Of a DNA stretch of 64,000 bases, positions 55,693-62,907 are shown in pieces; position 1 is the first letter of the stretch, and every line of letters begins with the position of its first letter. Made by a program: the position numbers and the translations under genes. The stretch spans positions 62,001 to 126,000 of the forward strand of contig DATCLS010000102.1 in NCBI GenBank assembly GCA_036563805.1. Direction: 5' to 3'. Origin of the DNA: DATCLS01 sp036563805. GTDB lineage: Bacteria; Actinomycetota; Acidimicrobiia; Acidimicrobiales; VFJN01. The notes beneath the pieces are model-generated. The model was not told the origin of the DNA. It was given only the letters and a program-made list of their open reading frames with translations, and did no database searches.

Positions 55693-56316
55693 GTGCCTGC
55701 CCCGAACCGGGTGACGCCGTTCGGCGAGATCGTCGCCCTCGACCAGCGGGGATCGTTCATGGGCAACCGCGGCTGCATCCACCGCGCGCCCTACGAGATC
55801 GCCCGGCCCTGGCAGGTCCGGCGGTGGATCACCTGCCGGCTGTCGTACAAGGACTGGGTGGCGCCCCGGTGGGAGCCCAACCGGTGGACGGCCCTGTTCT
55901 TCTGGGACGAGGCGGTCGCCCTGGCCGCCGGCCACCGCCCGTGCGCCCTGTGCCGCCGGCCCGACTACGAGGTCTGGCTGGCGGCGTGGCGGACCGCGTT
56001 CGGCACCTCCTCCTCAGCGGACGCCATGGACCGCCGGCTGCACACCGACCGACTCGTCGGGCGCACCCAGCGGCGGCACGCCCGCCCCTGGGCCGACGTG
56101 CCGCCCGGCGCCTTCGTCGCCGTCGGCGACGCCGACACCGCGGCGCTCGTCCTCCGCGACCGCCTGGTCCCCTGGTCGCCGGCCGGCTACGGACCCCCGC
56201 TCGACCGCCCGGCCCGCGGCGACGCCACCGTCCTCACGCCCCGGGCCACGGTCGAGGTCCTGCGCGCCGGCTACCGCCCCGCGCTCCACCCCACCGCCGG
56301 GGCCGACGGGTCCTAG
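55693..56316 (+). CDS. Conserved hypothetical protein with CxxC motif
   Basis: A 207-residue protein that I recognise only as a widespread uncharacterised actinobacterial type. Conserved-looking blocks are GSFMGNRGCIHRAP, RPWQVRRWITCRL, WTALFFWDEAVALAAGHRPCALCRRPDY and the C-terminal VLTPRATVEVLRAGYRP. The cysteine pair in C-A-L-C plus an earlier cysteine-histidine in R-G-C-I-H could bind a metal. No signal peptide or membrane segment. GTG 55693 is the probable start; it is divergent from the GT-C-like gene and 55 bp away. Confidence 0.75.
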   Translation: MPAPNRVTPFGEIVALDQRGSFMGNRGCIHRAPYEIARPWQVRRWITCRLSYKDWVAPRWEPNRWTALFFWDEAVALAAGHRPCALCRRPDYEVWLAAWRTAFGTSSSADAMDRRLHTDRLVGRTQRRHARPWADVPPGAFVAVGDADTAALVLRDRLVPWSPAGYGPPLDRPARGDATVLTPRATVEVLRAGYRPALHPTAGADGS

Positions 56317-56363
56317 GGGCCGCCGGGCGACCGACAGGCGCCACGGCCGACGCCGCCCGACCC

Positions 56364-57407
56364 TCAGCCCTCGATCCGCTCCGGCAGGCCGAACTCGGGG
56401 AAGAGCTCGGGATAGAGGAAGTTGTGGTGGCCGACGATCTTGCCCCCGGCCACCTCGATGACCTGGATGGCCCACGGCTCCCACACGCCGTCTGCCACCT
56501 TGTGGTAGCTGCCGAACCCGGGCGAGCCGTTGACCGACACCGGCAACAGCTTGCCGTCCTTGCACTCGATGCCCGGGCCGAGACACCAGGCCACGAACTC
56601 CTCGGGGCCCCGCAGCCAGACGTCGTATGGCGGCATCGACATGACCATGTCCTCGCGCATGAGCTCGACGAGGCGGGACATGTCGTAGCTCTCGAACGCC
56701 TCGACGTACCGGGCCAGCAGCTCCTTCTGCTGCTCGTCGCCGACGGTGGGGTCGAGCCTCTCGTCGCCCTGGAGGTCGGCCAGCGTGGCCCGGGCCCGCT
56801 GCAGGGCGCTGTTGACCGAGGCGACGCTGGTGTCGAGCAGCTGGGCCGCCTCGCTGGCCTGCCACTTGAGCACCTCGCACAGGATGAGGACCGCCCGCTG
56901 CCGGGGCGGCAGGTGCTGGAGGGCGGCCACGAACGCCAGGCGGATCGACTCCCGCGCCTCGGCGACCGAGGCGGGGTCGCCGTCCACGTCGATGACGCGC
57001 TCGTCGGCGATGGGCTGGACGAACGCGGTCTCGGGCAGCGGCGCCCCGAGCTTGACGTCGGCCGTGTGGCTCGACGGCCCCATCTCCATGGGCCGAGCCC
57101 GCCGCTGGGGGCTGCGGGCCATGTCGATGCAGACGTTGTTGGCGATCCGGTAGAGCCAGGACCGCAGCGACGACCGTCCTTCGAAGCGGTCGATCGAGCG
57201 CCAGGCCCGGACCATCGTCTCCTGCACGGCGTCCTCGGCCTCGGAGCCGGCGCCCAGCATGCGGTAGCAGAAGCCGGTCAGCTCGCGCCGGTAGCGCTCG
57301 AGGGCGAGGCTGACCTCGACCTCGTCGAACGTCCCGTCGGCCGAGCGGGTGCCGGCGAGGTCGGAGGGGACCGCCCCGCCCGGTAGCGAGGTTCGACGCG
57401 CGGGCAT
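56364..57407 (-). CDS. ECF sigma factor with C-terminal SnoaL-like domain
   Basis: A 347-residue sigma-70 family protein. Sigma region 2 spans ELTGFCYRMLGAGSEAEDAVQETMVRAWRSIDRF, and region 4 includes LPPRQRAVLILCEVLKWQASEAAQLL. After them comes a C-terminal domain of about 120 residues of the SnoaL/NTF2 type (YVEAFESYDMSRLVELMREDMVMSMPP; VAWCLGPG) that in related ECF41/SigJ/SigG-like factors controls activity in place of an anti-sigma protein. No anti-sigma gene is adjacent. ATG 57407 precedes the conserved part by about 30 residues. Its target promoters are unknown. Confidence 0.92.
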   Translation of the reverse strand: MPARRTSLPGGAVPSDLAGTRSADGTFDEVEVSLALERYRRELTGFCYRMLGAGSEAEDAVQETMVRAWRSIDRFEGRSSLRSWLYRIANNVCIDMARSPQRRARPMEMGPSSHTADVKLGAPLPETAFVQPIADERVIDVDGDPASVAEARESIRLAFVAALQHLPPRQRAVLILCEVLKWQASEAAQLLDTSVASVNSALQRARATLADLQGDERLDPTVGDEQQKELLARYVEAFESYDMSRLVELMREDMVMSMPPYDVWLRGPEEFVAWCLGPGIECKDGKLLPVSVNGSPGFGSYHKVADGVWEPWAIQVIEVAGGKIVGHHNFLYPELFPEFGLPERIEG

Positions 57408-57493
57408 GGTCCTGCACCGTAGCCGTCCCGGTAGCCTCGGCGGCGATCCGCAAGCTGGTGGCGCCGGCGAGAACCGGGGAGCGAGGGGGACAC

Positions 57494-58375
57494 GTGGACG
57501 TCGGGTTGTTCGTGCCGCTGGGCAACGGGAACGCCTCACCGGACCTGGTCCGGGCGGTGGGCCGCGAGGCCGAGGACCGGGGCTTCGAGTCGATCTGGCT
57601 CCCGGAGCACGTCGTGCTGTTCGACGAGTACGCGTCGTCGTACCCGTACGCGCCCGACGGGCGGTTGCCGACCGGGCCCGACGCCGGCATGCTCGAACCG
57701 CTCAACGCGCTGACGTTCCTGGCCGGGGTGACCGACCGGGTGCGGCTGGGCACCGGCATCTGCCTGGTGCCGCAGCGCAACCCCGTGTACACGGCCAAGG
57801 TCGTGACCGACCTCGACTCGCTGTCGGGCGGCCGGGTCGAGCTGGGCGTGGGCGTCGGCTGGCTGCGCGAGGAGTTCGAGGCCGTGGGCATGCCGTTCGA
57901 GCGGCGCGGCCAGCGCACCGACGAGCACCTGGCCGTGATGAAGACGCTGTGGTGCGACGAGGTGTCCGAGTACCATGGCGAGCTGTACGACCTGAAGCCC
58001 TGCCGGATGTACCCCAAGCCGGTGCAGACGCCCCACCCGCCGATCCACGTCGGCGGCGAGAGCGACGCCGCCCTCCGCCGGGTGGCCCGACTCGGGCAGG
58101 GCTGGTTCACCTTCAACCGCCTCCCCGACGACCTGCCCGGGGCGCTGGACCGGCTCGACGCCGCTCTGGCCGCCGAGGGCCGCAGCCGGGACGACCTGAC
58201 GCTGTCGGTGTCGCCCTACCTCCACCCGCTGGAGCCGGGCATGGTCGAGCGCTACGCCGACCTCGGCGTGGACCGGCTGATCGTGATGTGCCTGGCCTTC
58301 GACGTCGACATCCTCCGCGCCCAGCTCGACCAGCTGGAGGCCACCGTGCTGCGCCCGGCCCTGGCCCTCAGCTGA
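57494..58375 (+). CDS. LLM-class F420-dependent oxidoreductase
   Basis: A 293-residue luciferase-like protein, of the length and pattern of the actinobacterial F420-dependent group (TIGR03619-like). Visible blocks are VGLFVPLGNGNASPDLV, FESIWLPEHVV, RVRLGTGICLVPQRNP, LDSLSGGRVELGVGVGW and PHPPIHVGGESDAALRR. GTG 57494 is preceded by GAGGGGG and lies 86 bp from the divergent sigma factor gene. The substrate is unknown. Confidence 0.9.
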   Translation: MDVGLFVPLGNGNASPDLVRAVGREAEDRGFESIWLPEHVVLFDEYASSYPYAPDGRLPTGPDAGMLEPLNALTFLAGVTDRVRLGTGICLVPQRNPVYTAKVVTDLDSLSGGRVELGVGVGWLREEFEAVGMPFERRGQRTDEHLAVMKTLWCDEVSEYHGELYDLKPCRMYPKPVQTPHPPIHVGGESDAALRRVARLGQGWFTFNRLPDDLPGALDRLDAALAAEGRSRDDLTLSVSPYLHPLEPGMVERYADLGVDRLIVMCLAFDVDILRAQLDQLEATVLRPALALS

Positions 58376-58395
58376 CGGGAACGGGAACGCCTGCG

Positions 58396-58471
58396 GCGCT
58401 CAGGACGCCGGCGCCCTGGAACCCGCGCTCAGGACGCCGGCACCCAGGAGCCCCGCGCTCAGGACGCCGGC
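58396..58471. repeat. Three tandem copies of a 3'-end sequence containing a stop codon
   Basis: GCGCTCAGGACGCCGGC occurs at 58396, 58425 and 58455 (29-30 bp period). On the minus strand each copy reads as the last codons and TGA stop of the sugar dehydrogenase gene. The true stop is in the third copy (58459-58461), so the other two are duplicated 3' ends lying in the gap to the LLM gene. Confidence 0.8.
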
Positions 58472-59610
58472 GCCGGCTCGACGGCGAGGATCCGGTCGTC
58501 GTCGGGGGCCGGGACGCCCCGGCCGTCGCGGTTGCTGGTGGCGACCCACAGGGAGGCGTCGGGCCCCTCGGGCGCGACGACCACGGTCCGCAGCCGGCCG
58601 TACTCCTCCTCGAGCAGGGCCCGGGGCTCGCCGACCGTGCCGTCGGCGTCGACCGGCAGCTCCCACAGTCGCTGGCCCCGCAGGGCCGCCGCCCACAGCG
58701 ACCCGTCGGCGAAGGCCAGCCCGCTCGGCGACGCCTCGGAGGTCGGCCAGGTGACGACCGGGTCGGTGTACAGGTCGTCGGCCTCGTCGCCGCCGACGCC
58801 CTCGACGACCGGCCATCCGTAGTTGCGGCCCGGCTCGATGCGGTTGATCTCGTCCCAGGCGTTCTGGCCGAACTCGGTGGCGAACATTCGGCCCGCATCG
58901 TCCCAGGCCAGGCCCTGGACGTTGCGGTGGCCGTAGCTCCACACGGGCGTGCCGAACGGGTTGCCGGGCGCCGGGTCGCCCTCCGGCGTCAGGCGCAGGA
59001 TCTTCCCGCCCAGGGAGCCGAGGTCCTGGGCGAGGCCGGTCTGGCCGGCGTCGCCCACGCCGGCGTACAGCATCCCGTCGGGGCCGAAGGCGATGCGGCC
59101 GCCGTTGTGGATCACGCCTTTGGGCAGGCCGTCGATCACGACCTCGGGTTCGCCCAGCCGGCCGTCCTCGTACCGGGCCCGGACGATGCGGTTGTCCTCC
59201 GCTGCCGTCAGGTACAGGTACACGTACCGGTCGGCGGCGAAGTCGGGCGACACGGCGATGCCGAGCAGGCCGCCCTCGCCGGCCGGCTCGACCCCCGTCA
59301 CCTCGCCCACCTCGGTGACCTCGCCGGCGGCCGAGACGTGCACGACCCGGGCCCGGTCGCGCTCGGCGACCAGGGCGCCGCCGTCAGGCAGGACCGCCAC
59401 GCCCCACGGGACCTCGAGCCCGGCGGCCACCGTCCGCACCTCGGCGCCGGGGGCCGCCTGGGCGTCTGCCGGCGACGGCCTGAGGGCGGTCACCGGGCTG
59501 GACGCACCCGGCGGGCCGAGCGTGGCCACCCCGCTCAGGCTCAGCACCGCCGTCAGAACGATCGTTATTCGGCGAGTCAACAAGATGCCCGGGACGCTAC
59601 CGCCGGTCAA
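58459..59610 (-). CDS. PQQ-dependent sugar dehydrogenase-like beta-propeller protein, exported
   Basis: A 383-residue protein of the soluble glucose dehydrogenase (GSDH/sorbosone dehydrogenase) type. Blocks seen are VPWGVAVLPDGGALVAERD, GEGGLLGIAVSPDFAADRYVYLY, IHNGGRIAFGPDGMLYAGVGD, GGKILRLTPEGDPAPGNPF, WSYGHRNVQGLAWDDAGRMF and EINRIEPGRNYGWP, typical of the six-bladed propeller including the catalytic His in the I-H-N-G-G segment. An N-terminal signal-like helix (ITIVLTAVLSLSGVATLG) suggests export. The start is uncertain: TTG 59610 is the earliest; another TTG sits nine codons later. It is divergent from the epoxide hydrolase gene across a near-perfect palindrome. Confidence 0.88.
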   Translation of the reverse strand: MTGGSVPGILLTRRITIVLTAVLSLSGVATLGPPGASSPVTALRPSPADAQAAPGAEVRTVAAGLEVPWGVAVLPDGGALVAERDRARVVHVSAAGEVTEVGEVTGVEPAGEGGLLGIAVSPDFAADRYVYLYLTAAEDNRIVRARYEDGRLGEPEVVIDGLPKGVIHNGGRIAFGPDGMLYAGVGDAGQTGLAQDLGSLGGKILRLTPEGDPAPGNPFGTPVWSYGHRNVQGLAWDDAGRMFATEFGQNAWDEINRIEPGRNYGWPVVEGVGGDEADDLYTDPVVTWPTSEASPSGLAFADGSLWAAALRGQRLWELPVDADGTVGEPRALLEEEYGRLRTVVVAPEGPDASLWVATSNRDGRGVPAPDDDRILAVEPAPAS

Positions 59611-59625
59611 CAGCGACAGGGCGGA

Positions 59626-59640
59626 TTCATATGATATGAA
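59626..59640. promoter_or_regulatory. Near-perfect palindrome TTCATATGATATGAA between divergent genes
   Basis: Seven-base arms TTCATAT and ATATGAA flank a single G. It is the most AT-rich 15-mer in the neighbourhood and ends 6 bp before the GTG of the epoxide hydrolase gene (59647), 16 bp from the start of the divergent dehydrogenase gene. This looks like an operator, for example of a TetR-type repressor, overlapping the promoter. No regulator gene is adjacent. Confidence 0.6.
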
Positions 59641-59646
59641 CCGGCC

Positions 59647-60780
59647 GTGGAGCCGTTCCGTGTGTCCGTCCCCGACCGCGACCTCGACGACCTGCGCGAC
59701 CGGCTACGCCGCACCCGCTGGCCCGACGAGATCGACGGCGCGGGGTGGGACTACGGCATCCCGCTCGGCTACATGCAGGACGTCTGCCGCTACTGGGCAG
59801 AGGGCTACGACTGGCGGGAGCGCGAGCGGCGCCTGAACGCCTTCGACCAGTTCCGCACGACGATCGACGGTGTCGGCATCCACTTCCTCCACGTGCGCTC
59901 GCCCCGGTCCGACGCCTTTCCCATCATCGTCACGCACGGCTGGCCCGGTTCGGTCGTCGAGTTCCTGAAGGTCCTCGGGCCGCTCACCGATCCCGTGGCC
60001 CACGGCGCTTCGGCCGAGGACGCCTTCCACGTCGTGTGCCCGTCGCTGCCCGGCTACGCCTTCTCCGACCGGCCCACCGAGCGGGGCTGGAACGCTGGGC
60101 GCACGGCGCGCGCGTGGGCCGTGCTCATGGACAGGCTCGGCTACGCCCGCTATGGCGCCCAGGGCGGCGACTGGGGCGCGCTCGTGTCGACGTTGCTGGC
60201 CAAGCTCGACCCCGAGCACTGCGCCGCTCTCCACCTCAACATGCCGGTCGTCCCGCCCGACCCCGAGACGATGGAGGACCTGACCGAGGCCGAGCGCCGG
60301 TCCCTCGACGACGCCGCCGCCTACGACAAGTACGACTCGGGCTACATGAAGCAGCAGAGCACCAGACCCCAGACGCTGGCCTACGGGCTGGTCGACTCGC
60401 CGGCGGCCCAGGCGGCCTGGATCCTCGAGAAGTTCTGGTCGTGGACCGACTGCGACGGCCACCCCGAGAACGTGCTGAGCCGCGACGAGCTGCTCGACAA
60501 CGTGATGCTCTACTGGGTCACGGCCACCGGCGGGTCGTCGGCCCGTATGTACTACGAGACGGTCGGGGCCCGCGGCCCCGACCTGTCGGACGGCGTCGCC
60601 GTGCCCACCGGCTGCTCGATCTTCCCCCGGGAGATCCTCCGGCCGTCGCGCCGGTGGGCCGAGAAGCGGTTCAACATCGTCTACTGGAACGAACCGCCCC
60701 GCGGCGGCCACTTCGCCGCCTTCGAGCAGCCCGAGCTGTTCGTCGAGGAGCTGCGGGCGTTCTTCCGGCCCTTCCGCTGA
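59647..60780 (+). CDS. Epoxide hydrolase (EHN-domain alpha/beta hydrolase)
   Basis: A 377-residue microsomal-type epoxide hydrolase homologue. The N-terminal EHN domain (PFRVSVPDRDLDDLRDRLRRTRWP) is followed by the alpha/beta hydrolase core with oxyanion H-G-W-P-G-S, the nucleophile Asp in YGAQGGDWGALVSTLLA, and the catalytic His in PRGGHFAAFEQPE. It should convert an epoxide to a diol via an ester intermediate. GTG 59647 lies just after the palindromic site, so the message is short-leadered or leaderless. It ends 3 bp from the convergent P450 gene. Substrate unknown; some homologues are juvenile hormone or terpene epoxide hydrolases. Confidence 0.92.
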   Translation: MEPFRVSVPDRDLDDLRDRLRRTRWPDEIDGAGWDYGIPLGYMQDVCRYWAEGYDWRERERRLNAFDQFRTTIDGVGIHFLHVRSPRSDAFPIIVTHGWPGSVVEFLKVLGPLTDPVAHGASAEDAFHVVCPSLPGYAFSDRPTERGWNAGRTARAWAVLMDRLGYARYGAQGGDWGALVSTLLAKLDPEHCAALHLNMPVVPPDPETMEDLTEAERRSLDDAAAYDKYDSGYMKQQSTRPQTLAYGLVDSPAAQAAWILEKFWSWTDCDGHPENVLSRDELLDNVMLYWVTATGGSSARMYYETVGARGPDLSDGVAVPTGCSIFPREILRPSRRWAEKRFNIVYWNEPPRGGHFAAFEQPELFVEELRAFFRPFR

Positions 60781-60783
60781 GAC

Positions 60784-62085
60784 CTACCCCGGCGCGGCGG
60801 GCTCGGGCCGGAACACCACCGGCAGGCCGGTCGGCAGCCGGAAGCCCAACCCGGTCACGTGCGGGGGCCCGGCCTCGGGGTCCAAGCGCAGGTCGTGGAG
60901 CAGGTCGAGCGTCCGGTTGAGCAGCACCCGCAGCTCGGACAGCGCCAGGTTCACGCCCAGGCACCGGTGGATGCCGAACCCGAACGTGAGGTGGCGGTCG
61001 GCGTTGGGCCGGCGGACGTCGAACCGCTCGGGGTCGGGGAACACGGCCGGGTCGTGGTTGGCCGCCGCCATCACGATGTTGACCGGGCACCCCCGGGGCA
61101 CCGGCACGCCCTCCACCTCGGTGTCCTCGGTGGCGAGCCGGCCCAGGAAGGCGATGGGCTGCTCCAGCCGCAGCGACTCGTGGATGGCGCCGTCGACCAG
61201 CGACCGGTCGGCCCGCACGGCCTCGAGCTGGTCGGGGTGCAGCAGCAACTGGAGCATGAGGTTGCCGTAGGCCCGGTAGGTGGTGCCGGCGCCGGCGATG
61301 ATCAGCAGCCGGACGAACGCGTTGACCTCCTCGTCCGACAGCGGGTGGGTGGCGCCCGCGTAGCCCTCGGCGGCCCGCTCCTCCTCGGTGATCTCGGCCG
61401 TGACCAGGATGCTGATGAGGTCGTCGCCCGGATGGCGCCGCCGCTCGGCGATGAGCGGGGCCACGTAGTCGGCGACGGCCCGGCCGGCCGCGAACCGCTC
61501 CTCGGGCGGCACCGCGCCCGAGGTCATGGTGACGGCCCAGTCGAAGAACGTCTGGCGGTCCTCGGCGGGCAGGCCCAGGCCCCCGGCGATCGTCAGCGTC
61601 GGGACCTTCGCCGCCACCTCGGCGTACAGGTCGGCCCGCCCCCGGGGTAGCAGCGCCCGCAGGTGGGCGTCGACGGTCGGACGGATGATCTCGTCCTCCC
61701 ACCGACGCATGGCCCGCTTCGAGAACGCGTCCTTGAGCAGCATCCGCATGCGGTTGTGCTCCGGCTCGTCCATGCCGATGACGGTCGGGCCCACGAACGC
61801 GGTCAGGCTGGGGTCGTACCACCGGGACGAGAACGTGCGCGCCCGGCGGAACACGTCGGTGCAAGCCGCGTAGCTGAGCACGGTCATCTGGTCGCGGTCG
61901 GCGTACGCGTCGGGGGTGGGCGCGGCCGGGAAGTGCTCTTCGACCGTGCCCGGGCGGACCGGCGCCTCCTCCCGCAGGCGGTGGTACGTCGGGTAGGGGT
62001 CGTCGACGACGCCCGCGCCGAACAGGCGGTTGCGCTCGGCATCCGCGTCGGACGCGCCGGTCGTCCGCTCCAAGGGCTCGGTCAT
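60784..62085 (-). CDS. Cytochrome P450
   Basis: A 433-residue bacterial class P450. The oxygen-activating I-helix is in LLIIAGAGTTYRAYG, the E-x-x-R is in HESLRLEQP, and the heme ligand block is LTFGFGIHRCLGVNLA near residue 375. There is no membrane anchor, so it depends on separate ferredoxin partners, none of which are nearby. It is third in a minus-strand unit after the amidohydrolase and SDR genes (25 bp gap to the SDR). The likely role is hydroxylation in degradation of a lipid, terpenoid or aromatic compound. ATG 62085 has a GGGAG upstream. Confidence 0.95.
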   Translation of the reverse strand: MTEPLERTTGASDADAERNRLFGAGVVDDPYPTYHRLREEAPVRPGTVEEHFPAAPTPDAYADRDQMTVLSYAACTDVFRRARTFSSRWYDPSLTAFVGPTVIGMDEPEHNRMRMLLKDAFSKRAMRRWEDEIIRPTVDAHLRALLPRGRADLYAEVAAKVPTLTIAGGLGLPAEDRQTFFDWAVTMTSGAVPPEERFAAGRAVADYVAPLIAERRRHPGDDLISILVTAEITEEERAAEGYAGATHPLSDEEVNAFVRLLIIAGAGTTYRAYGNLMLQLLLHPDQLEAVRADRSLVDGAIHESLRLEQPIAFLGRLATEDTEVEGVPVPRGCPVNIVMAAANHDPAVFPDPERFDVRRPNADRHLTFGFGIHRCLGVNLALSELRVLLNRTLDLLHDLRLDPEAGPPHVTGLGFRLPTGLPVVFRPEPAAPG

Positions 62086-62110
62086 GGTCTCCCGCTCCTG
62101 CTGCGCCCGC

Positions 62111-62884
62111 TCATGCCGGCATGTACTTGCCGCCGTCGATAACCAGCACCTGCCCGGTGACGAAGCGGGCGTCGTCGCTGGCGAAGAACACGGCCGCGCC
62201 GGTCAGGTCCTCGGCCGTGAGCACGCCGGGAACGGCCTGCTGCTGGGCGAGGGTCTCGATCGTCGAGCTGGGCACCACCCGCCGGGTGGCCTCGGTGTCG
62301 ATGACGCCGGGGGCGATGCAGTTGACCGTGATCCCCCACCGGCCCAGCTGGGCGGCGGTGAACTTGGTCAGGCCGATGACGCCCCACTTGGTCTGCTGGT
62401 AGTTGAAGGCGTTGAGACCCTGGAAGTCGGCGGTCGGCAGGCTGCCGTAGTTGTAGGCGGCGCCGGACGACTGGTTGACGATCCGCCCGGTCCCTTGTTC
62501 GACCATGACCGGGGCGACGGCCCGCGTCATCAGCCACACGCCGTGCAGGTTCACGTCGAAGACCCGCTTCAGGTACTCGAAGCTCTGGTCGGCCATGTTC
62601 CAGTCGCCGTAGAGGGCGGCGTTGTTCACGAGGATGTCGATGCGGCCGAAGGCGTCGCGCGTCGCCGCCACGCACGCCTCGGTCGAGGCCGGGTCGGACA
62701 CGTCGCACCGGGTGAAGGCGGCCCGGCCGCCGGCGTCGAGCTCGGCCAGGGTCTTGGCCCCGGTCTCCTCGTCGACGTCGGCCAGCATCACCGACGCCCC
62801 CTCCCGCAGGAAGCGCTCGGCGTAGGCCCGGCCGATGCCGCGGCTCCCCCCGGTCACGATCGCGACCTTGTCTTCCAGGCGCAT
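62111..62884 (-). CDS. Short-chain dehydrogenase/reductase
   Basis: A 257-residue classical SDR: VAIVTGGSRGIGRAYAERF, DVDEETGAKTLAEL (acidic residue, NAD-type), the catalytic serine in IVNQSSGAAYNYG, and Y-x-x-x-K as Y-Q-Q-T-K in FNYQQTKWGVIGL; C-terminal FVTGQVLVIDGG. ATG 62884 has an excellent ribosome site (GGAGGG, 9 nt). It lies between the amidohydrolase (23 bp upstream) and P450 genes, and probably oxidises an alcohol made or used in the same pathway. Confidence 0.93.
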   Translation of the reverse strand: MRLEDKVAIVTGGSRGIGRAYAERFLREGASVMLADVDEETGAKTLAELDAGGRAAFTRCDVSDPASTEACVAATRDAFGRIDILVNNAALYGDWNMADQSFEYLKRVFDVNLHGVWLMTRAVAPVMVEQGTGRIVNQSSGAAYNYGSLPTADFQGLNAFNYQQTKWGVIGLTKFTAAQLGRWGITVNCIAPGVIDTEATRRVVPSSTIETLAQQQAVPGVLTAEDLTGAAVFFASDDARFVTGQVLVIDGGKYMPA

Positions 62885-62907
62885 GGTCGGTTCTCCCTCC
62901 GGTGCGT

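Noticed and set aside
58396..58471. CRISPR-like short repeats
   Set aside because: Only three 17-bp copies with 12-13 bp between them, made by duplication of a gene end; no spacers of CRISPR length and no cas genes.
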